From NCBI RefSeq assembly GCF_003977595.1, contig NZ_RYYR01000006.1:1-64000 (forward strand): 64,000 nt of DNA, read 5' to 3'. Below are positions 51,747-60,731 of this stretch, piece by piece. This stretch comes from Lysinibacillus antri (lineage in GTDB: Bacteria > Bacillota > Bacilli > Bacillales_A > Planococcaceae). The position numbers and the translations under genes were made by a program. Position 1 is the stretch's first letter; every line of letters begins with the position of its first letter. The notes beneath the pieces were generated by a model. The model was not told where the DNA came from. It made no database searches and saw only the letters and a list, made by a program, of their open reading frames with translations.

Positions 51747-53132
51747 ATGATTACAGTTCGGAATTCTTTATTCGAGGAGCAAACAACCATTATCCAAATG
51801 ATTTCATCAGGTATGCCGTTAAAGAGCATTTTAACCTTTATCGTGGAAAGTATTGAAAACAACTGTGATTCTTTTAAATTGTATGGATCCATCCTGTTGT
51901 ACAATCCTTTATTAGAGCAATTGGTAGAAACTGCGAGTTCATCGCTTCCTACAAACTTTATAAAAGCTATAGAACCCATAGATGTCAGTCCTTATGGAGA
52001 TTCATGTGGAACTGCAGCCTTTTTAAAACAACCTATAATTGTATCAGATATTCAAAATAATGCTTTATGGGATAAGAATGGGCATATTGCTACTTCTTAT
52101 GGATTTCGTGCTTGTTGGTCAATTCCTCTTCTTTCTTCAAAAAAAGAATTAATAGGAATGATTGTTCTTTATAAAAGAGAGGTAGGAAAACCTGATGAAG
52201 AGACAATGAATGCACTCGCTATTTATAACAAATTAGCATCTTTGGCCATAGAGATTTCAGCAAATAACAATAATAATACGCATGGTCTTCATTGCTATGA
52301 ATTTGATAAACATTTAAAAGGAACGAATGAAACAAACAAAAAAGTTCTTAGGGAATTGTATACAGCTTTAGAAAGGGGGGAATTTGAGGTATTTTATCAA
52401 CCCTATTTTGGTATTAATCAAAAGTTACTAGGAGTTGAAGCACTTATTCGTTGGAATCATCCTCATTTAGGATTATTGACGCCTGCCTCATTTTTAGGAG
52501 CTGCTGAAGAAACAGGTTTTATTTTGGAACTAGAAAAATGGGTATTAACAAAATCAATCAATAAAATGCGAAAATTATATCAGAATGGTTGGACTGACTT
52601 AAGACTTTCGGTTAACATTTCCGCGCAACAATTTGAGAATCCTCGTTTTCCTAAAATGGTAGAAGAGCTCTTAAAGGAGGCTTCTTTCCATCCGGAAAAC
52701 CTTACTTTAGAAGTAACAGAGCGTTTTCTTATTCATAAAGAAAATATCAATATTGTAAATCGATTCAAGGCAACTGGAATTAAATTATCGATTGATGATT
52801 TTGGAACGGCTTATTCTTCTCTTCAATATTTGAAAGACTTAAACATTGATGAAATAAAAATTGACCGTTGCTTTATATCAAACTTAGAAATAGATAATAA
52901 TAGTCAAAAAATAGTCGAAATGATTATTATGCTCGGTCATCAACTGAACTTAAATATTGTCGCTGAAGGTGTTGAAACAGAAATGCAACTCCAATTATTA
53001 AAGAAAATGAAATGTGATTCAATTCAAGGTTTTTTATTTAGTAAACCAATTCCATTTAATCATTTGAAGAAAAATTTCTTTCAACAAATGAAAGAAACAT
53101 GGAGTGACAATTATGTTTTTCAAAAAAACTAG
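51747..53132 (+). CDS. GAF-EAL cyclic-di-GMP phosphodiesterase
   Basis: A 461-residue soluble protein. The N-terminal GAF domain (about 15-170) includes [19 protein letters not shown] and [25 protein letters not shown], the pattern of GAF domains in many diguanylate-cyclase/phosphodiesterase proteins. The EAL domain begins near 212: Glu231-Ala-Leu233 in [16 protein letters not shown], the Glu in [26 protein letters not shown] and [10 protein letters not shown] are all present, so hydrolysis of c-di-GMP to pGpG is expected. There is no GGDEF domain. Its 3' end overlaps the globin-coupled transducer gene by 20 bases. Confidence 0.93.
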   Translation: MITVRNSLFEEQTTIIQMISSGMPLKSILTFIVESIENNCDSFKLYGSILLYNPLLEQLVETASSSLPTNFIKAIEPIDVSPYGDSCGTAAFLKQPIIVSDIQNNALWDKNGHIATSYGFRACWSIPLLSSKKELIGMIVLYKREVGKPDEETMNALAIYNKLASLAIEISANNNNNTHGLHCYEFDKHLKGTNETNKKVLRELYTALERGEFEVFYQPYFGINQKLLGVEALIRWNHPHLGLLTPASFLGAAEETGFILELEKWVLTKSINKMRKLYQNGWTDLRLSVNISAQQFENPRFPKMVEELLKEASFHPENLTLEVTERFLIHKENINIVNRFKATGIKLSIDDFGTAYSSLQYLKDLNIDEIKIDRCFISNLEIDNNSQKIVEMIIMLGHQLNLNIVAEGVETEMQLQLLKKMKCDSIQGFLFSKPIPFNHLKKNFFQQMKETWSDNYVFQKN

Positions 53133-54405
53133 TAAACCAATAGAAAAAGTATTAACCAAACAGGCTAATATTATAATGGACATTTCTAAAGATTCAGAGA
53201 TAGAAAAACAGATTAAAATGATCGGACTAACTAAAGAAGACCTTCGTATCATTCAAAATTTAAAGCCATATATTATTAAACAAATGGAACAAATTGTGAA
53301 GAGGTTTTATGAAAACTTAGCAAACGAACCGTCTTTATTAAAAGTTATCAATGACAATAGTTCGCTATCTAGATTGGCCCAGACGCTTACACAACATATT
53401 AGTGAGTTATTTGATGGTGTTATTGACCAAGCTTTTTTTGAAAAAAGAATTCGCATCGCTAGTATACATGTTCGAATTGGTCTCAAAACGAAGTGGTATA
53501 TGTGTGCTTTTCAGGACCTGCTACTTTCTCTTATGAATATTATTGAAGAGAATATAAAGGATAAAGAAGAGCAATATTTAGCGATTAGAGCAGTTACTAA
53601 AATAGTAAACCTAGAGCAGCAACTAGTTCTTGAGGCATATGATGATGAAAGTGAACGAATAAGAAAGCAAGGAGAAGAAGAAAAAATAGCAATCAGACAA
53701 AATGTAGCCGCTGCATCAGAAAAGCTTGCTGCCATCTCTGTACAAACGAATGCTTCTTTTCAACAATTACAAGCCCAATCACATGGAGTCATGTTACTTG
53801 CCAATAATGGAGCAGAATTATCCATCCTTGCAGAACAATACGCGGAAAATGGCAAAAGGCAACTAATCAATCAAAATACAAATATGGAGAATATTCATCA
53901 ATCAGTTTGTACAATAGCAAAGGAAATCCAAGTATTACTTACTATTTCAAAACAAATGCAAGACATTGTCAGTATCGTAACAACTATTGCCGATCAAACG
54001 AATTTATTAGCTCTTAACGCAAACATTGAGGCAGCTCGTGCTGGTGATGTAGGAAAGGGCTTTGCTGTTGTAGCTGGAGAAGTTAGGAAGCTTTCTGAGG
54101 AAACAAAAAAGTCAGTAACGAACGTATCCACTTTAATCCTTTCCTTAAATTCACAAGCAGATAAACTTACACACTCCCTTGAAACCATTACAACAGCAGT
54201 AGCCAAAGGAAACGAGCAACTAATAGAAACCGACAATGACTTTAAACACATTTTACAAACTGTAGGCGAAACTAAACTCCAAAACAATAAAATTGAAAAC
54301 GAGCTTAATTACTTCGTCACAGTAATAAACCAACTAAGCGAATCCTTTGACGAAGTTGCTCTCTCGGCAGATAACCTACGTCACAGTGACTTTTTTAATT
54401 GTTAA
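53113..54405 (+). CDS. hemAT: globin-coupled aerotaxis transducer (HemAT-like)
   Basis: A 430-residue soluble chemotaxis transducer. The N-terminal protoglobin sensor (about 1-175) contains [20 protein letters not shown] and the proximal haem ligand His119 in [14 protein letters not shown], close to the equivalent His in Bacillus HemAT, and the distal Tyr66. The MCP signalling domain has [20 protein letters not shown], where the usual [11 protein letters not shown] tip is slightly altered. There is no membrane segment. The start is ATG 53113 (TGGAG eight bases upstream), lying inside the end of the GAF-EAL gene, so oxygen sensing and c-di-GMP turnover are translated together. Confidence 0.92.
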   Translation: MFFKKTSKPIEKVLTKQANIIMDISKDSEIEKQIKMIGLTKEDLRIIQNLKPYIIKQMEQIVKRFYENLANEPSLLKVINDNSSLSRLAQTLTQHISELFDGVIDQAFFEKRIRIASIHVRIGLKTKWYMCAFQDLLLSLMNIIEENIKDKEEQYLAIRAVTKIVNLEQQLVLEAYDDESERIRKQGEEEKIAIRQNVAAASEKLAAISVQTNASFQQLQAQSHGVMLLANNGAELSILAEQYAENGKRQLINQNTNMENIHQSVCTIAKEIQVLLTISKQMQDIVSIVTTIADQTNLLALNANIEAARAGDVGKGFAVVAGEVRKLSEETKKSVTNVSTLILSLNSQADKLTHSLETITTAVAKGNEQLIETDNDFKHILQTVGETKLQNNKIENELNYFVTVINQLSESFDEVALSADNLRHSDFFNC

Positions 54406-54413
54406 TAATTTGT

Positions 54414-54447
54414 GGATAATTTAGGGGATGATATTATCCTCTTTTTT
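54414..54447 (+). terminator. terminator of the GAF-EAL/HemAT operon
   Basis: GGATAAT (54414-54420) pairs with ATTATCC (54433-54439), followed by TCTTTTTT. Confidence 0.75.
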
Positions 54448-54464
54448 GTGTGTTGGAGAATAAT

Positions 54465-54492
54465 AAAAGCCTACCGGAATAATCCAGTAGGC
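54465..54492 (-). terminator. terminator of the sspH-like operon
   Basis: GCCTAC-GG pairs with CC-GTAGGC. On the minus strand it is followed by TTTTATT. Confidence 0.82.
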
Positions 54493-54497
54493 AACTG

Positions 54498-54692
54498 TTA
54501 AGATTGAATCAAATATTCTTCTTTTAATTCGGCAACATTCACTTCTGACCGCTCTTCTAATGAATGTCTTAAATGTACGGTAGCAGTTTTTCCGTCATTG
54601 TGTAACTGATCGATCCAAATGGAAACGTCATTATAGGTTACTTCATACTCTTTTGGTGAGTTGTAAATTTCCTGAGCACGACTAAATTCCAC
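54498..54692 (-). CDS. sspH: H-type small acid-soluble spore protein
   Basis: A 64-residue protein matching the SspH family of minor SASPs: start MEFSRAQEIYNSP, core KEYEVTYNDVSIWIDQL, then a short acidic C-terminus with VNVAELKEEYL. B. subtilis SspH has 59 residues. Such proteins are made in the forespore under sigma G or F and are found in the spore core. The gene lies 12 bases downstream of another small gene, with a terminator after it. No sigma-G promoter was confidently read. Confidence 0.88.
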   Translation of the reverse strand: MEFSRAQEIYNSPKEYEVTYNDVSIWIDQLHNDGKTATVHLRHSLEERSEVNVAELKEEYLIQS

Positions 54693-54704
54693 AATTTCAA
54701 CCTC

Positions 54705-54872
54705 CTATTGGCCTTTCGAATTCCTTTTCGCCTTTTGTACGAGTTGATGAAGCTCGTCTAATTCAGATGCAATTTCTTCTCGCATCTTATTTGGTGCAAT
54801 CTTTTGATTATCTGGTGTTTGTGGTAAGGACTGTTTATTTGTTCCTTTACTATTGCTATCATCTCTACCCAT
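54705..54872 (-). CDS. small YfhD-like hydrophilic protein, spore-associated candidate
   Basis: A 55-residue hydrophilic protein: MGRDDSNSKGTNKQSLPQTP then a helix ELDELHQLVQKAKRN. The N-terminal MGR...NKQ-LPQ-P pattern recalls YfhD-family small proteins of Bacillaceae, but I am not sure of the family. The start is ATG 54872 with AAGGGAGAG upstream; the longer frame is 5' sequence. The 12-base gap to the SASP gene suggests forespore co-expression. Confidence 0.65.
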   Translation of the reverse strand: MGRDDSNSKGTNKQSLPQTPDNQKIAPNKMREEIASELDELHQLVQKAKRNSKGQ

Positions 54873-54983
54873 GAGGAACTCTCCCTTCAATTTGTTCGTT
54901 CTTAATATGGCATTGTCCACGATTTTTATCACAAAAAAATACACAACATGCAAAATATCTACATGTCGTGCAAATTTGGTTTC

Positions 54984-55625
54984 TTATTCTAAAGCGATTC
55001 CTGTCTTCGCTGAGAGATCTTCTATCCCATATAACCAGTCTCGTATTAATTGTCTCGCTTCATCTAGACCTTGATTTGCCTCTGCCATCGTATTTCGGTC
55101 CTGTTCTTCTAAAGCGGAGAGCATTAAAACAAATGCGTTATATTGGATGTTTGCCGCGTCTATATAAGTTTCGTGTATCGCTCGCACATCTGGATGACTT
55201 GGCATAATCGCTTCTAAATCCACTACGAACTGGCGATACCCCGGCACGATATCATCTAATAGTGTATAGTACATAATTTCATCATTTTGGTAGTTTGCAC
55301 CAGTTACGCTGTCATAAAGGCCGATTAAACGATCTTCTTCTGGAGCAAGTAAAACAACTTCATCTAAATAGTCCGAAAAAGCTTGTGCTAGGTCTTCATC
55401 ATTGTTTGATGTGGCAGGTTCTGCTTTAGGTGGACTTTCCTCTTTTGTTGTATCACCCACATTGTTCCCAATAGAACTTCCTTCATTCGTTTTACTAGTT
55501 TCTTCTGTTTTACTTGTTTGTTCCTCTTTAACTACTGGGGTTGTATCTTCTTTCGGAATTAAGCTACTACAACCAACCAAAAACAGAGCAGTAACAATAG
55601 AGAGAAATAGTAAAAGTTTTTTCAT
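54984..55625 (-). CDS. lipoprotein, unknown function
   Basis: A 213-residue lipoprotein. Signal peptide 1-18 with lipobox FLVGC and Cys19. Then a Ser/Thr/Glu-rich spacer (20-70), and a C-terminal helical domain (about 80-213) with SDYLDEVVLLAPEEDRLIGLYDS and DLEAIMPSHPDVRAIHETYIDAANIQYN. The start is ATG 55625 with GGGAGG upstream. The longer frame adds 23 residues that do not look like a signal peptide. I do not recognise the domain. It is divergent from splA. Confidence 0.75.
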   Translation of the reverse strand: MKKLLLFLSIVTALFLVGCSSLIPKEDTTPVVKEEQTSKTEETSKTNEGSSIGNNVGDTTKEESPPKAEPATSNNDEDLAQAFSDYLDEVVLLAPEEDRLIGLYDSVTGANYQNDEIMYYTLLDDIVPGYRQFVVDLEAIMPSHPDVRAIHETYIDAANIQYNAFVLMLSALEEQDRNTMAEANQGLDEARQLIRDWLYGIEDLSAKTGIALE

Positions 55626-55852
55626 GGGTCTCCAATCCTCCCATTCATTACAAGGGACATAATAATGGGATTTTGTTTTTTTTATGCACCACACTTAACT
55701 ATATTCAAGTATGTACAATTAGTTATTTTGTCCAACAAAAAATATTTTTGTGTCGATTGATTATGTCAATCGGAGGATGTAAAAATCGCACTGGATGGAA
55801 TTCATAAATTTTGCCCATTTAGACAAGCTAATCCTAGGAAGGTGATAACAAG

Positions 55853-56086
55853 ATGATGAACTATCAGGCAGGAGATATCGTTTATGTGTTTATTCGAAAT
55901 CCACATATTCAAGATGTTGCGAATATTCAAGAAGCAGCCGTGGTGAAAAATCCGGAAAAGCCAGAAGAACTCGCGATATTTGTATTTGAAACATATTATC
56001 CATTAACGGATGATTTAGCGATTTATTCAACATTAGGTGAAGCAGAAGCAGCGTATGCACAGAGTTTTGGAGAAGATACTGCATGA
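55853..56086 (+). CDS. splA: transcriptional repressor of the spl operon
   Basis: A 77-residue protein like B. subtilis SplA, a negative regulator of splAB. It begins MMNYQAGDIVYVFIRNPH, the family signature, and ends at a 4-base ATGA overlap with splB. AAGGTGATAA lies upstream of the start. SplA is described in B. subtilis as limiting expression of spore photoproduct lyase in the forespore. Confidence 0.9.
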   Translation: MMNYQAGDIVYVFIRNPHIQDVANIQEAAVVKNPEKPEELAIFVFETYYPLTDDLAIYSTLGEAEAAYAQSFGEDTA

Positions 56087-57111
56087 AAAAACCATTTACC
56101 CCTCAGCTCGTTTATTTTGAACCAAAAGCTTTAGACTATCCATTAGGACAAGAATTGAAGGAAAAGTTTGAACATATGGGAATTGAAATTCGGGAGACAA
56201 CATCCCACAATCAAGTGAGGAATTTACCAGGGGACAATGATTTTCAAAAGTATCGTATTGCGAAGTCAACGTTAGTGGTAGGTATTCGGAAAACATTGAA
56301 ATTCGATACGTCTAAACCTTCAGCTGAATATGCCATTCCTTTTGCGACAGGGTGTATGGGTCATTGTCATTATTGCTATTTACAAACAACGATGGGGAGT
56401 AAACCGTATATACGTACATATGTGAATGTCGATGAAATCTTAGAAGCTGCGGATCGATATATGGCTGAACGTGCTCCTGAAATAACACGATTTGAAGCGT
56501 CTTGTACGTCTGATATTGTTGGAATTGATCACTTAACCCATACATTAAAAAGAGCGATTGAACATTTTGGGCAAACAGAATACGGTCATTTGCGGTTTGT
56601 AACAAAGTTTCATCATGTCGATCATTTACTGGATGCCAATCATAATGGAAAAACACGATTTCGCTTTAGTGTAAATGCCGATTATGTCATTAAACATTTT
56701 GAACCTGGTACTTCGCCTTTAGATAAGCGAATTGAGGCTGCTGGGAAAGTTGCGAGGGCTGGTTATCCACTTGGCTTTATTGTGGCGCCTATCTATCTTC
56801 ATGAAGGATGGGAGGAAGGCTATTATCATATGTTTGAACGACTAGATGCGGAACTACCTAAAGATGCAAGAGATGATATTACATTCGAATTCATCCAACA
56901 CCGTTTTACTAGACCTGCGAAAAAAGTAATTGAAAAGAATTATCCAATGACAAAGTTGGAATTAGATGAATCAGCAAGACGTGTAAAATGGGGAAAGTAC
57001 GGTATTAATAAATTTATTTATCAAAAAGAAGAAGAGAAAGATATAAAGGAGCATTTATATGGCTATATGAAAAAGTTCTTCCCGAATGCTAAGTTGGAAT
57101 ACTTCACATGA
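56083..57111 (+). CDS. splB: spore photoproduct lyase
   Basis: A 342-residue radical SAM DNA-repair enzyme that reverses the 5-thyminyl-5,6-dihydrothymine photoproduct during spore germination. The cluster motif C91-x3-C95-x2-C98 (GCMGHCHYCYL) and the H-atom-transfer residue Cys141 (EASCTSD) are at the same positions as in the B. subtilis enzyme. Other conserved parts include QTTMGSKPYIRTYVN and the C-terminal GKYGINKFIYQ. It is translationally coupled to splA by the ATGA overlap. Confidence 0.97.
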   Translation: MKKPFTPQLVYFEPKALDYPLGQELKEKFEHMGIEIRETTSHNQVRNLPGDNDFQKYRIAKSTLVVGIRKTLKFDTSKPSAEYAIPFATGCMGHCHYCYLQTTMGSKPYIRTYVNVDEILEAADRYMAERAPEITRFEASCTSDIVGIDHLTHTLKRAIEHFGQTEYGHLRFVTKFHHVDHLLDANHNGKTRFRFSVNADYVIKHFEPGTSPLDKRIEAAGKVARAGYPLGFIVAPIYLHEGWEEGYYHMFERLDAELPKDARDDITFEFIQHRFTRPAKKVIEKNYPMTKLELDESARRVKWGKYGINKFIYQKEEEKDIKEHLYGYMKKFFPNAKLEYFT

Positions 57112-57113
57112 AA

Positions 57114-57155
57114 GAAGCCGGAAATAGACTATTCACGTCATTTCCGGTCTTTTTG
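57114..57155. terminator. bidirectional terminator
   Basis: CCGGAAAT (57118-57125) pairs with ATTTCCGG (57140-57147), followed by TCTTTTTG. It lies between the convergent splB and ENP1-like genes. Confidence 0.82.
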
Positions 57156-58340
57156 TTACATATATAAACCTGCTAAAAAGATTCCAAGTGTTTCTTCGTA
57201 AATTTCATCAAATTGACTCAATGGAAGAGGATTTTGCCCTGTACCAAGCTCTACGGTATAGCCTGGTCTACGCCAATCTTGAATAAACCAATCCTTATAG
57301 CCTGCATAACTTTCAAGGGTTTGAACAGGTTCGTACCCACTTACTCTTGCAAACTCCTTCACGATCACTTCCGCTTCAGGTGGCTCCATGTTTTGATAGC
57401 CCCAATAAATCACTTCCCCTTGTGTATGGAAAGCTAAAACTCTTGAAAAATCACGTCTCCTTGTTAGATTGGCCATAGCAATCGCCTCAGGTTGTGTTAA
57501 AGGAGCTTCCCCACCATAATCCCGCGGACCAGGATTTTTCGGATTACGTTCTCTTTCTAAATCCCAGTTGGCAGGATACTGATCGTTTAAGTCGACCCCA
57601 TTAATGTTTGCCTTCCAGTTTGAAAAGTCCGAACTACCATTATTCCACTCGACTAATTGCTCTCTTCTTGATTCAGGTGCACCATTAATCACTAGATTCA
57701 CACCATCTGGGTTTACCATTGGCACAACGGAAAGCATTGCTTGTAAATAGAGTGGTAGTGTAGATAAGCCGCGCATGGAATTTTGATTTGTTAAGGAAAG
57801 TAAATAGTCATTTAAAAACCTCATAAGAACAGGTGTTGTAATCCATTCGTTGGCATGGAAGGAGGCATTATAGTGAACGCGTTTTGAACCAAGCCCAATT
57901 AATACTTCAGGTATATCTAACCCTAGTACGGAATCACCAATCATGGACATTTGCATGAATGGATATACAGAGGAAAGTGTCCAAAGGTCGTTCATCATCG
58001 TATTATAATCATATTCTTGTTTACCATTCACAAAGCGCCATGTTACTCTTCTCGGCACTCGAATGGATTGACCAATTTGAAGTCGATTGGGGTTTAAATT
58101 TGGATTCACAAGGTATAGTGTATCGACGGCTAAATTATTTCTTCTTGCAATGGACCATAAAGAGTCGCCTGGTTTTATTTCATAATTCGCTGTAACATAA
58201 CCCGGGACACGTATCCTTTGTCCAATTGATAAATATTGTGGGTTAATATCTCGATTGGAGTCAATGATTAGTCGAAGGGGCACTGAAAAGACCTGGCTTA
58301 AGTACCAAAATGATACACCGGGGCGAACATAAACATCCAT
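57156..58340 (-). CDS. gamma-D-glutamyl-L-diamino acid endopeptidase I (ENP1-like), LysM + M14
   Basis: A 394-residue peptidoglycan peptidase cutting the gamma-D-Glu-meso-Dap (or Lys) bond of stem peptides, close to ENP1 of Lysinibacillus sphaericus (about 396 residues). Two LysM repeats occupy residues 1-47 and 52-97. The zinc-carboxypeptidase domain shows His162 and Glu165 in SFHANEW, His305 in LAFHTQG and catalytic Glu364 in YTVELGTG. There is no signal peptide, as in ENP1, consistent with a sporulation or mother-cell role. It is 12 bases downstream of the SleL-like gene in one operon. Confidence 0.92.
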   Translation of the reverse strand: MDVYVRPGVSFWYLSQVFSVPLRLIIDSNRDINPQYLSIGQRIRVPGYVTANYEIKPGDSLWSIARRNNLAVDTLYLVNPNLNPNRLQIGQSIRVPRRVTWRFVNGKQEYDYNTMMNDLWTLSSVYPFMQMSMIGDSVLGLDIPEVLIGLGSKRVHYNASFHANEWITTPVLMRFLNDYLLSLTNQNSMRGLSTLPLYLQAMLSVVPMVNPDGVNLVINGAPESRREQLVEWNNGSSDFSNWKANINGVDLNDQYPANWDLERERNPKNPGPRDYGGEAPLTQPEAIAMANLTRRRDFSRVLAFHTQGEVIYWGYQNMEPPEAEVIVKEFARVSGYEPVQTLESYAGYKDWFIQDWRRPGYTVELGTGQNPLPLSQFDEIYEETLGIFLAGLYM

Positions 58341-58352
58341 ACAATTCCTCCC

Positions 58353-59765
58353 TTACACAAGTTTTTTAATGTCAAAGGTATCGTTTAATAACGCCCAGTT
58401 TTGAGGATAAGGATAGCCTAATGCCCAATAGCTTACGCCACGCAAATGATATTGTTTAATCAGATTAAATTTTGCTTGCGCACTGCGAGCATCCTCAAAC
58501 CACACCTCATGATTTTGGCCTTGTTCATCAACATAACGGAAATACGGTGATTGGGCCGTTTCATCATATTGGATTGCGGCATTATATTTAGTTGCTCGAC
58601 GAATGGCTTCTTGAGGACTAAATGTTTCTGCTATAGCCCCTTTAACATGCGGTAATTTCCAATCCCTCGCATAGATTTGAAAGCCTAAATAGATTTTATT
58701 AGCGGGCATAACAGATAATGCATACTCCACAACACGTCGCATGTGATGGATTGGTGAAATTGCTTGAGGAGATGCTCCCCGCCAGCCCCATTCATATGTC
58801 ATCAACACGACAAAATCCGCGATCCGTCCATGAGCTTCATAATCGTGGGCGGTATATAATAGTCCTTCTTGGGCTCCACTTGTTTTTGGTGCTACTGCAG
58901 TAGATACAAAATACCCTTGTTGATGAAGGCGATTTACGGCTTCCTGAACAAATGTGTTGTAGTTTTCACGATCTCGTGGTTCAACATATTCAAAGTCAAT
59001 ATTTAAACCTCTATAGCCTTTGCGCTTCATTACTTCCAGTACATTTGAAAGGAGTTTTTCTCTAGTTGATGGATTGGAAAGTACTTCGTGAGCTAAATTT
59101 GTTCCGACATCTGTTACGGAAAGGTTGGTGATAGAAAGCATGGGGACTACCTGTTTAGATTTACCACTACTAAGCATTGAATCATCCGCAAAGGGTTGTA
59201 GAGTTCCATCTTGTTTAATAATGTAAGCGAAAGGGCTCAGGTACGTTAATAAATGGCCGATTTCCGATACGGATTGTGCTGCCTCTTCATCCTTTTGATA
59301 CGTATAGGCATTTACTTCGATTAGTGGTTTGGGTCGTGGGATCAGTAATGGAGTTCCAGAGTAAATGTAGTTCGAGTTTTGGATTCGATTTAAAGTTAAA
59401 ATGGCTTCTATAGATGTTTGATAGTAATTTGCGATTTGCCATAGCGATTCCCCTGGTAATACAGTGTGAAGTAAAGGTGGGATATATAAAGTAGTTCCTA
59501 TTGTTAGTTGATTTGGATTCGTTATACGGTTTGCTCGAATTAGGGCATTAATTGTTACGCCATACTGTTGTGCAATAGACCATAAAGTGTCCCCTACTTG
59601 TACAGTGTGAGTGGATCCGGGTGACGGAATTACAATTGCTTGACCGTTTAACAATTGGTTAGGATTGGGCAATTGATTAACTTGTTGAATATCATTCACA
59701 TTGACGTTATAACGACTAGCCAAAAAATTAAGTGTTTCGCCTGGCCGTACAACATGTATGAGCAA
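58353..59765 (-). CDS. spore cortex-lytic N-acetylglucosaminidase, LysM x3 + GH18 (SleL/YaaH-like)
   Basis: A 470-residue spore hydrolase. Three LysM domains (about 2-47, 52-97 and 99-143) precede a glycoside hydrolase 18 barrel (150-465). The catalytic DxE motif is in GLNIDFEYVEP (Asp257, Glu259), and YEWGWRGASPQAISP is typical of the YaaH/SleL subgroup. These enzymes degrade cortex fragments during germination. Characterised relatives have two LysM domains, so three is a small variation. There is no signal peptide. It is co-transcribed with the ENP1-like gene. Confidence 0.9.
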   Translation of the reverse strand: MLIHVVRPGETLNFLASRYNVNVNDIQQVNQLPNPNQLLNGQAIVIPSPGSTHTVQVGDTLWSIAQQYGVTINALIRANRITNPNQLTIGTTLYIPPLLHTVLPGESLWQIANYYQTSIEAILTLNRIQNSNYIYSGTPLLIPRPKPLIEVNAYTYQKDEEAAQSVSEIGHLLTYLSPFAYIIKQDGTLQPFADDSMLSSGKSKQVVPMLSITNLSVTDVGTNLAHEVLSNPSTREKLLSNVLEVMKRKGYRGLNIDFEYVEPRDRENYNTFVQEAVNRLHQQGYFVSTAVAPKTSGAQEGLLYTAHDYEAHGRIADFVVLMTYEWGWRGASPQAISPIHHMRRVVEYALSVMPANKIYLGFQIYARDWKLPHVKGAIAETFSPQEAIRRATKYNAAIQYDETAQSPYFRYVDEQGQNHEVWFEDARSAQAKFNLIKQYHLRGVSYWALGYPYPQNWALLNDTFDIKKLV

Positions 59766-59828
59766 TACATAAATCCCCCTCTAAAATAGCTTCAATAAGT
59801 AATATATGATAGTTTTATAAATTTAGTA

Positions 59829-59868
59829 ATAAACCAAGGATCCAAAATGGATGACCTTGGTTAATTTT
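59829..59868. terminator. terminator-like hairpin
   Basis: AACCAAGG (59832-59839) pairs with CCTTGGTT (59855-59862), with an inner CCA/TGG pair. It lies just past the minus-strand PgeF gene. Confidence 0.7.
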
Positions 59869-59883
59869 ATGGGAAATAATTAG

Positions 59884-60645
59884 TTACATTTTTCTCATAA
59901 TAAAACTTAAATGTCGCCCTGCTTTTTTATCCTGTCTATATGAAAAGCCTTCGGGACTAGTAAATGTACATGTTGAATCTATCGTAATGTTTTCAGGTGG
60001 AATGCCTGCTAGTTCACATTGCTTTTTAACAGTTAACTGATTATCGATGTGATATTTATTCGTTTCTTCTTTAAAATAAATATATTCATCCGCATAACCG
60101 AGTTGTTTAAACTTTAAATAGACATCTTCATCTACTTCAAATTTTTCTTGGCTTAAAGCTGGCCCAAGAACTACTTGTATGTCATTTGGCTGGCAATGTT
60201 CGTGGTTGATTAGCTGCTGCAACACTTTCGTTGTAATTTCTTTTACAGTCCCCTGCCATCCTGAATGGATCACGCCTATCAAACCATTCTTTTCGTTATA
60301 AAACATGATAGGAACACAATCGGCAGTAAATGTACAAAGCAGTGTATTCGGCTCGTAAGTGTAAAGTGCATCTGTATTGGGAATCGCCGTTTCTGTACTT
60401 TTCGCTCCCCTTCCTTTATCGGTAATCGTTACATGATGTACATTTGCGCTATGCGTTTGATTAGCACAAACGAAATCCGTTAGACCGCAATTTAAGTGAG
60501 TAGCTAGTTTACTTCGATTGGCAATAATCTGATCTGGGTTTTCACATATATGAAGCGCCATGTTACTTTGTTCAGGATCTAGTTCATCCTTAAGTGTTGT
60601 TCCTAAAATAAAGGAATCGTTGTTTAAGTAAATTTTCGTTTTCAT
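59884..60645 (-). CDS. pgeF: peptidoglycan editing factor PgeF (DUF152/laccase-domain, YlmD-like)
   Basis: A 253-residue cytoplasmic protein of the PgeF/YlmD/YfiH family. The metal-binding residues are His65 in NQTHSANV, Cys109 in TADCVPI and His126 in VIHSGWQG, the family's His-Cys-His set. In E. coli the homologue removes L-Ser-UDP-MurNAc errors in peptidoglycan precursors; purine nucleoside phosphorylase-like activities have also been reported. The start is ATG 60645 with GGGGTG upstream. It stands alone here, away from the usual ylm/division cluster, so it may be a second copy. Confidence 0.88.
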   Translation of the reverse strand: MKTKIYLNNDSFILGTTLKDELDPEQSNMALHICENPDQIIANRSKLATHLNCGLTDFVCANQTHSANVHHVTITDKGRGAKSTETAIPNTDALYTYEPNTLLCTFTADCVPIMFYNEKNGLIGVIHSGWQGTVKEITTKVLQQLINHEHCQPNDIQVVLGPALSQEKFEVDEDVYLKFKQLGYADEYIYFKEETNKYHIDNQLTVKKQCELAGIPPENITIDSTCTFTSPEGFSYRQDKKAGRHLSFIMRKM

Positions 60646-60699
60646 TCCATCACCCCATTTCATCATAATACATTGGAAGGAGAACCTTCAAATTTAAAA

Positions 60700-60726
60700 A
60701 AGCCGTCCCAATGAAGGGACGACTTA
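60700..60726 (-). terminator. terminator of the glucosaminidase gene
   Basis: AAG-CGTCCC pairs with GGGACG-CTT. On the minus strand it is followed by TTTTTT. Confidence 0.82.
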
Positions 60727-60731
60727 AATGA

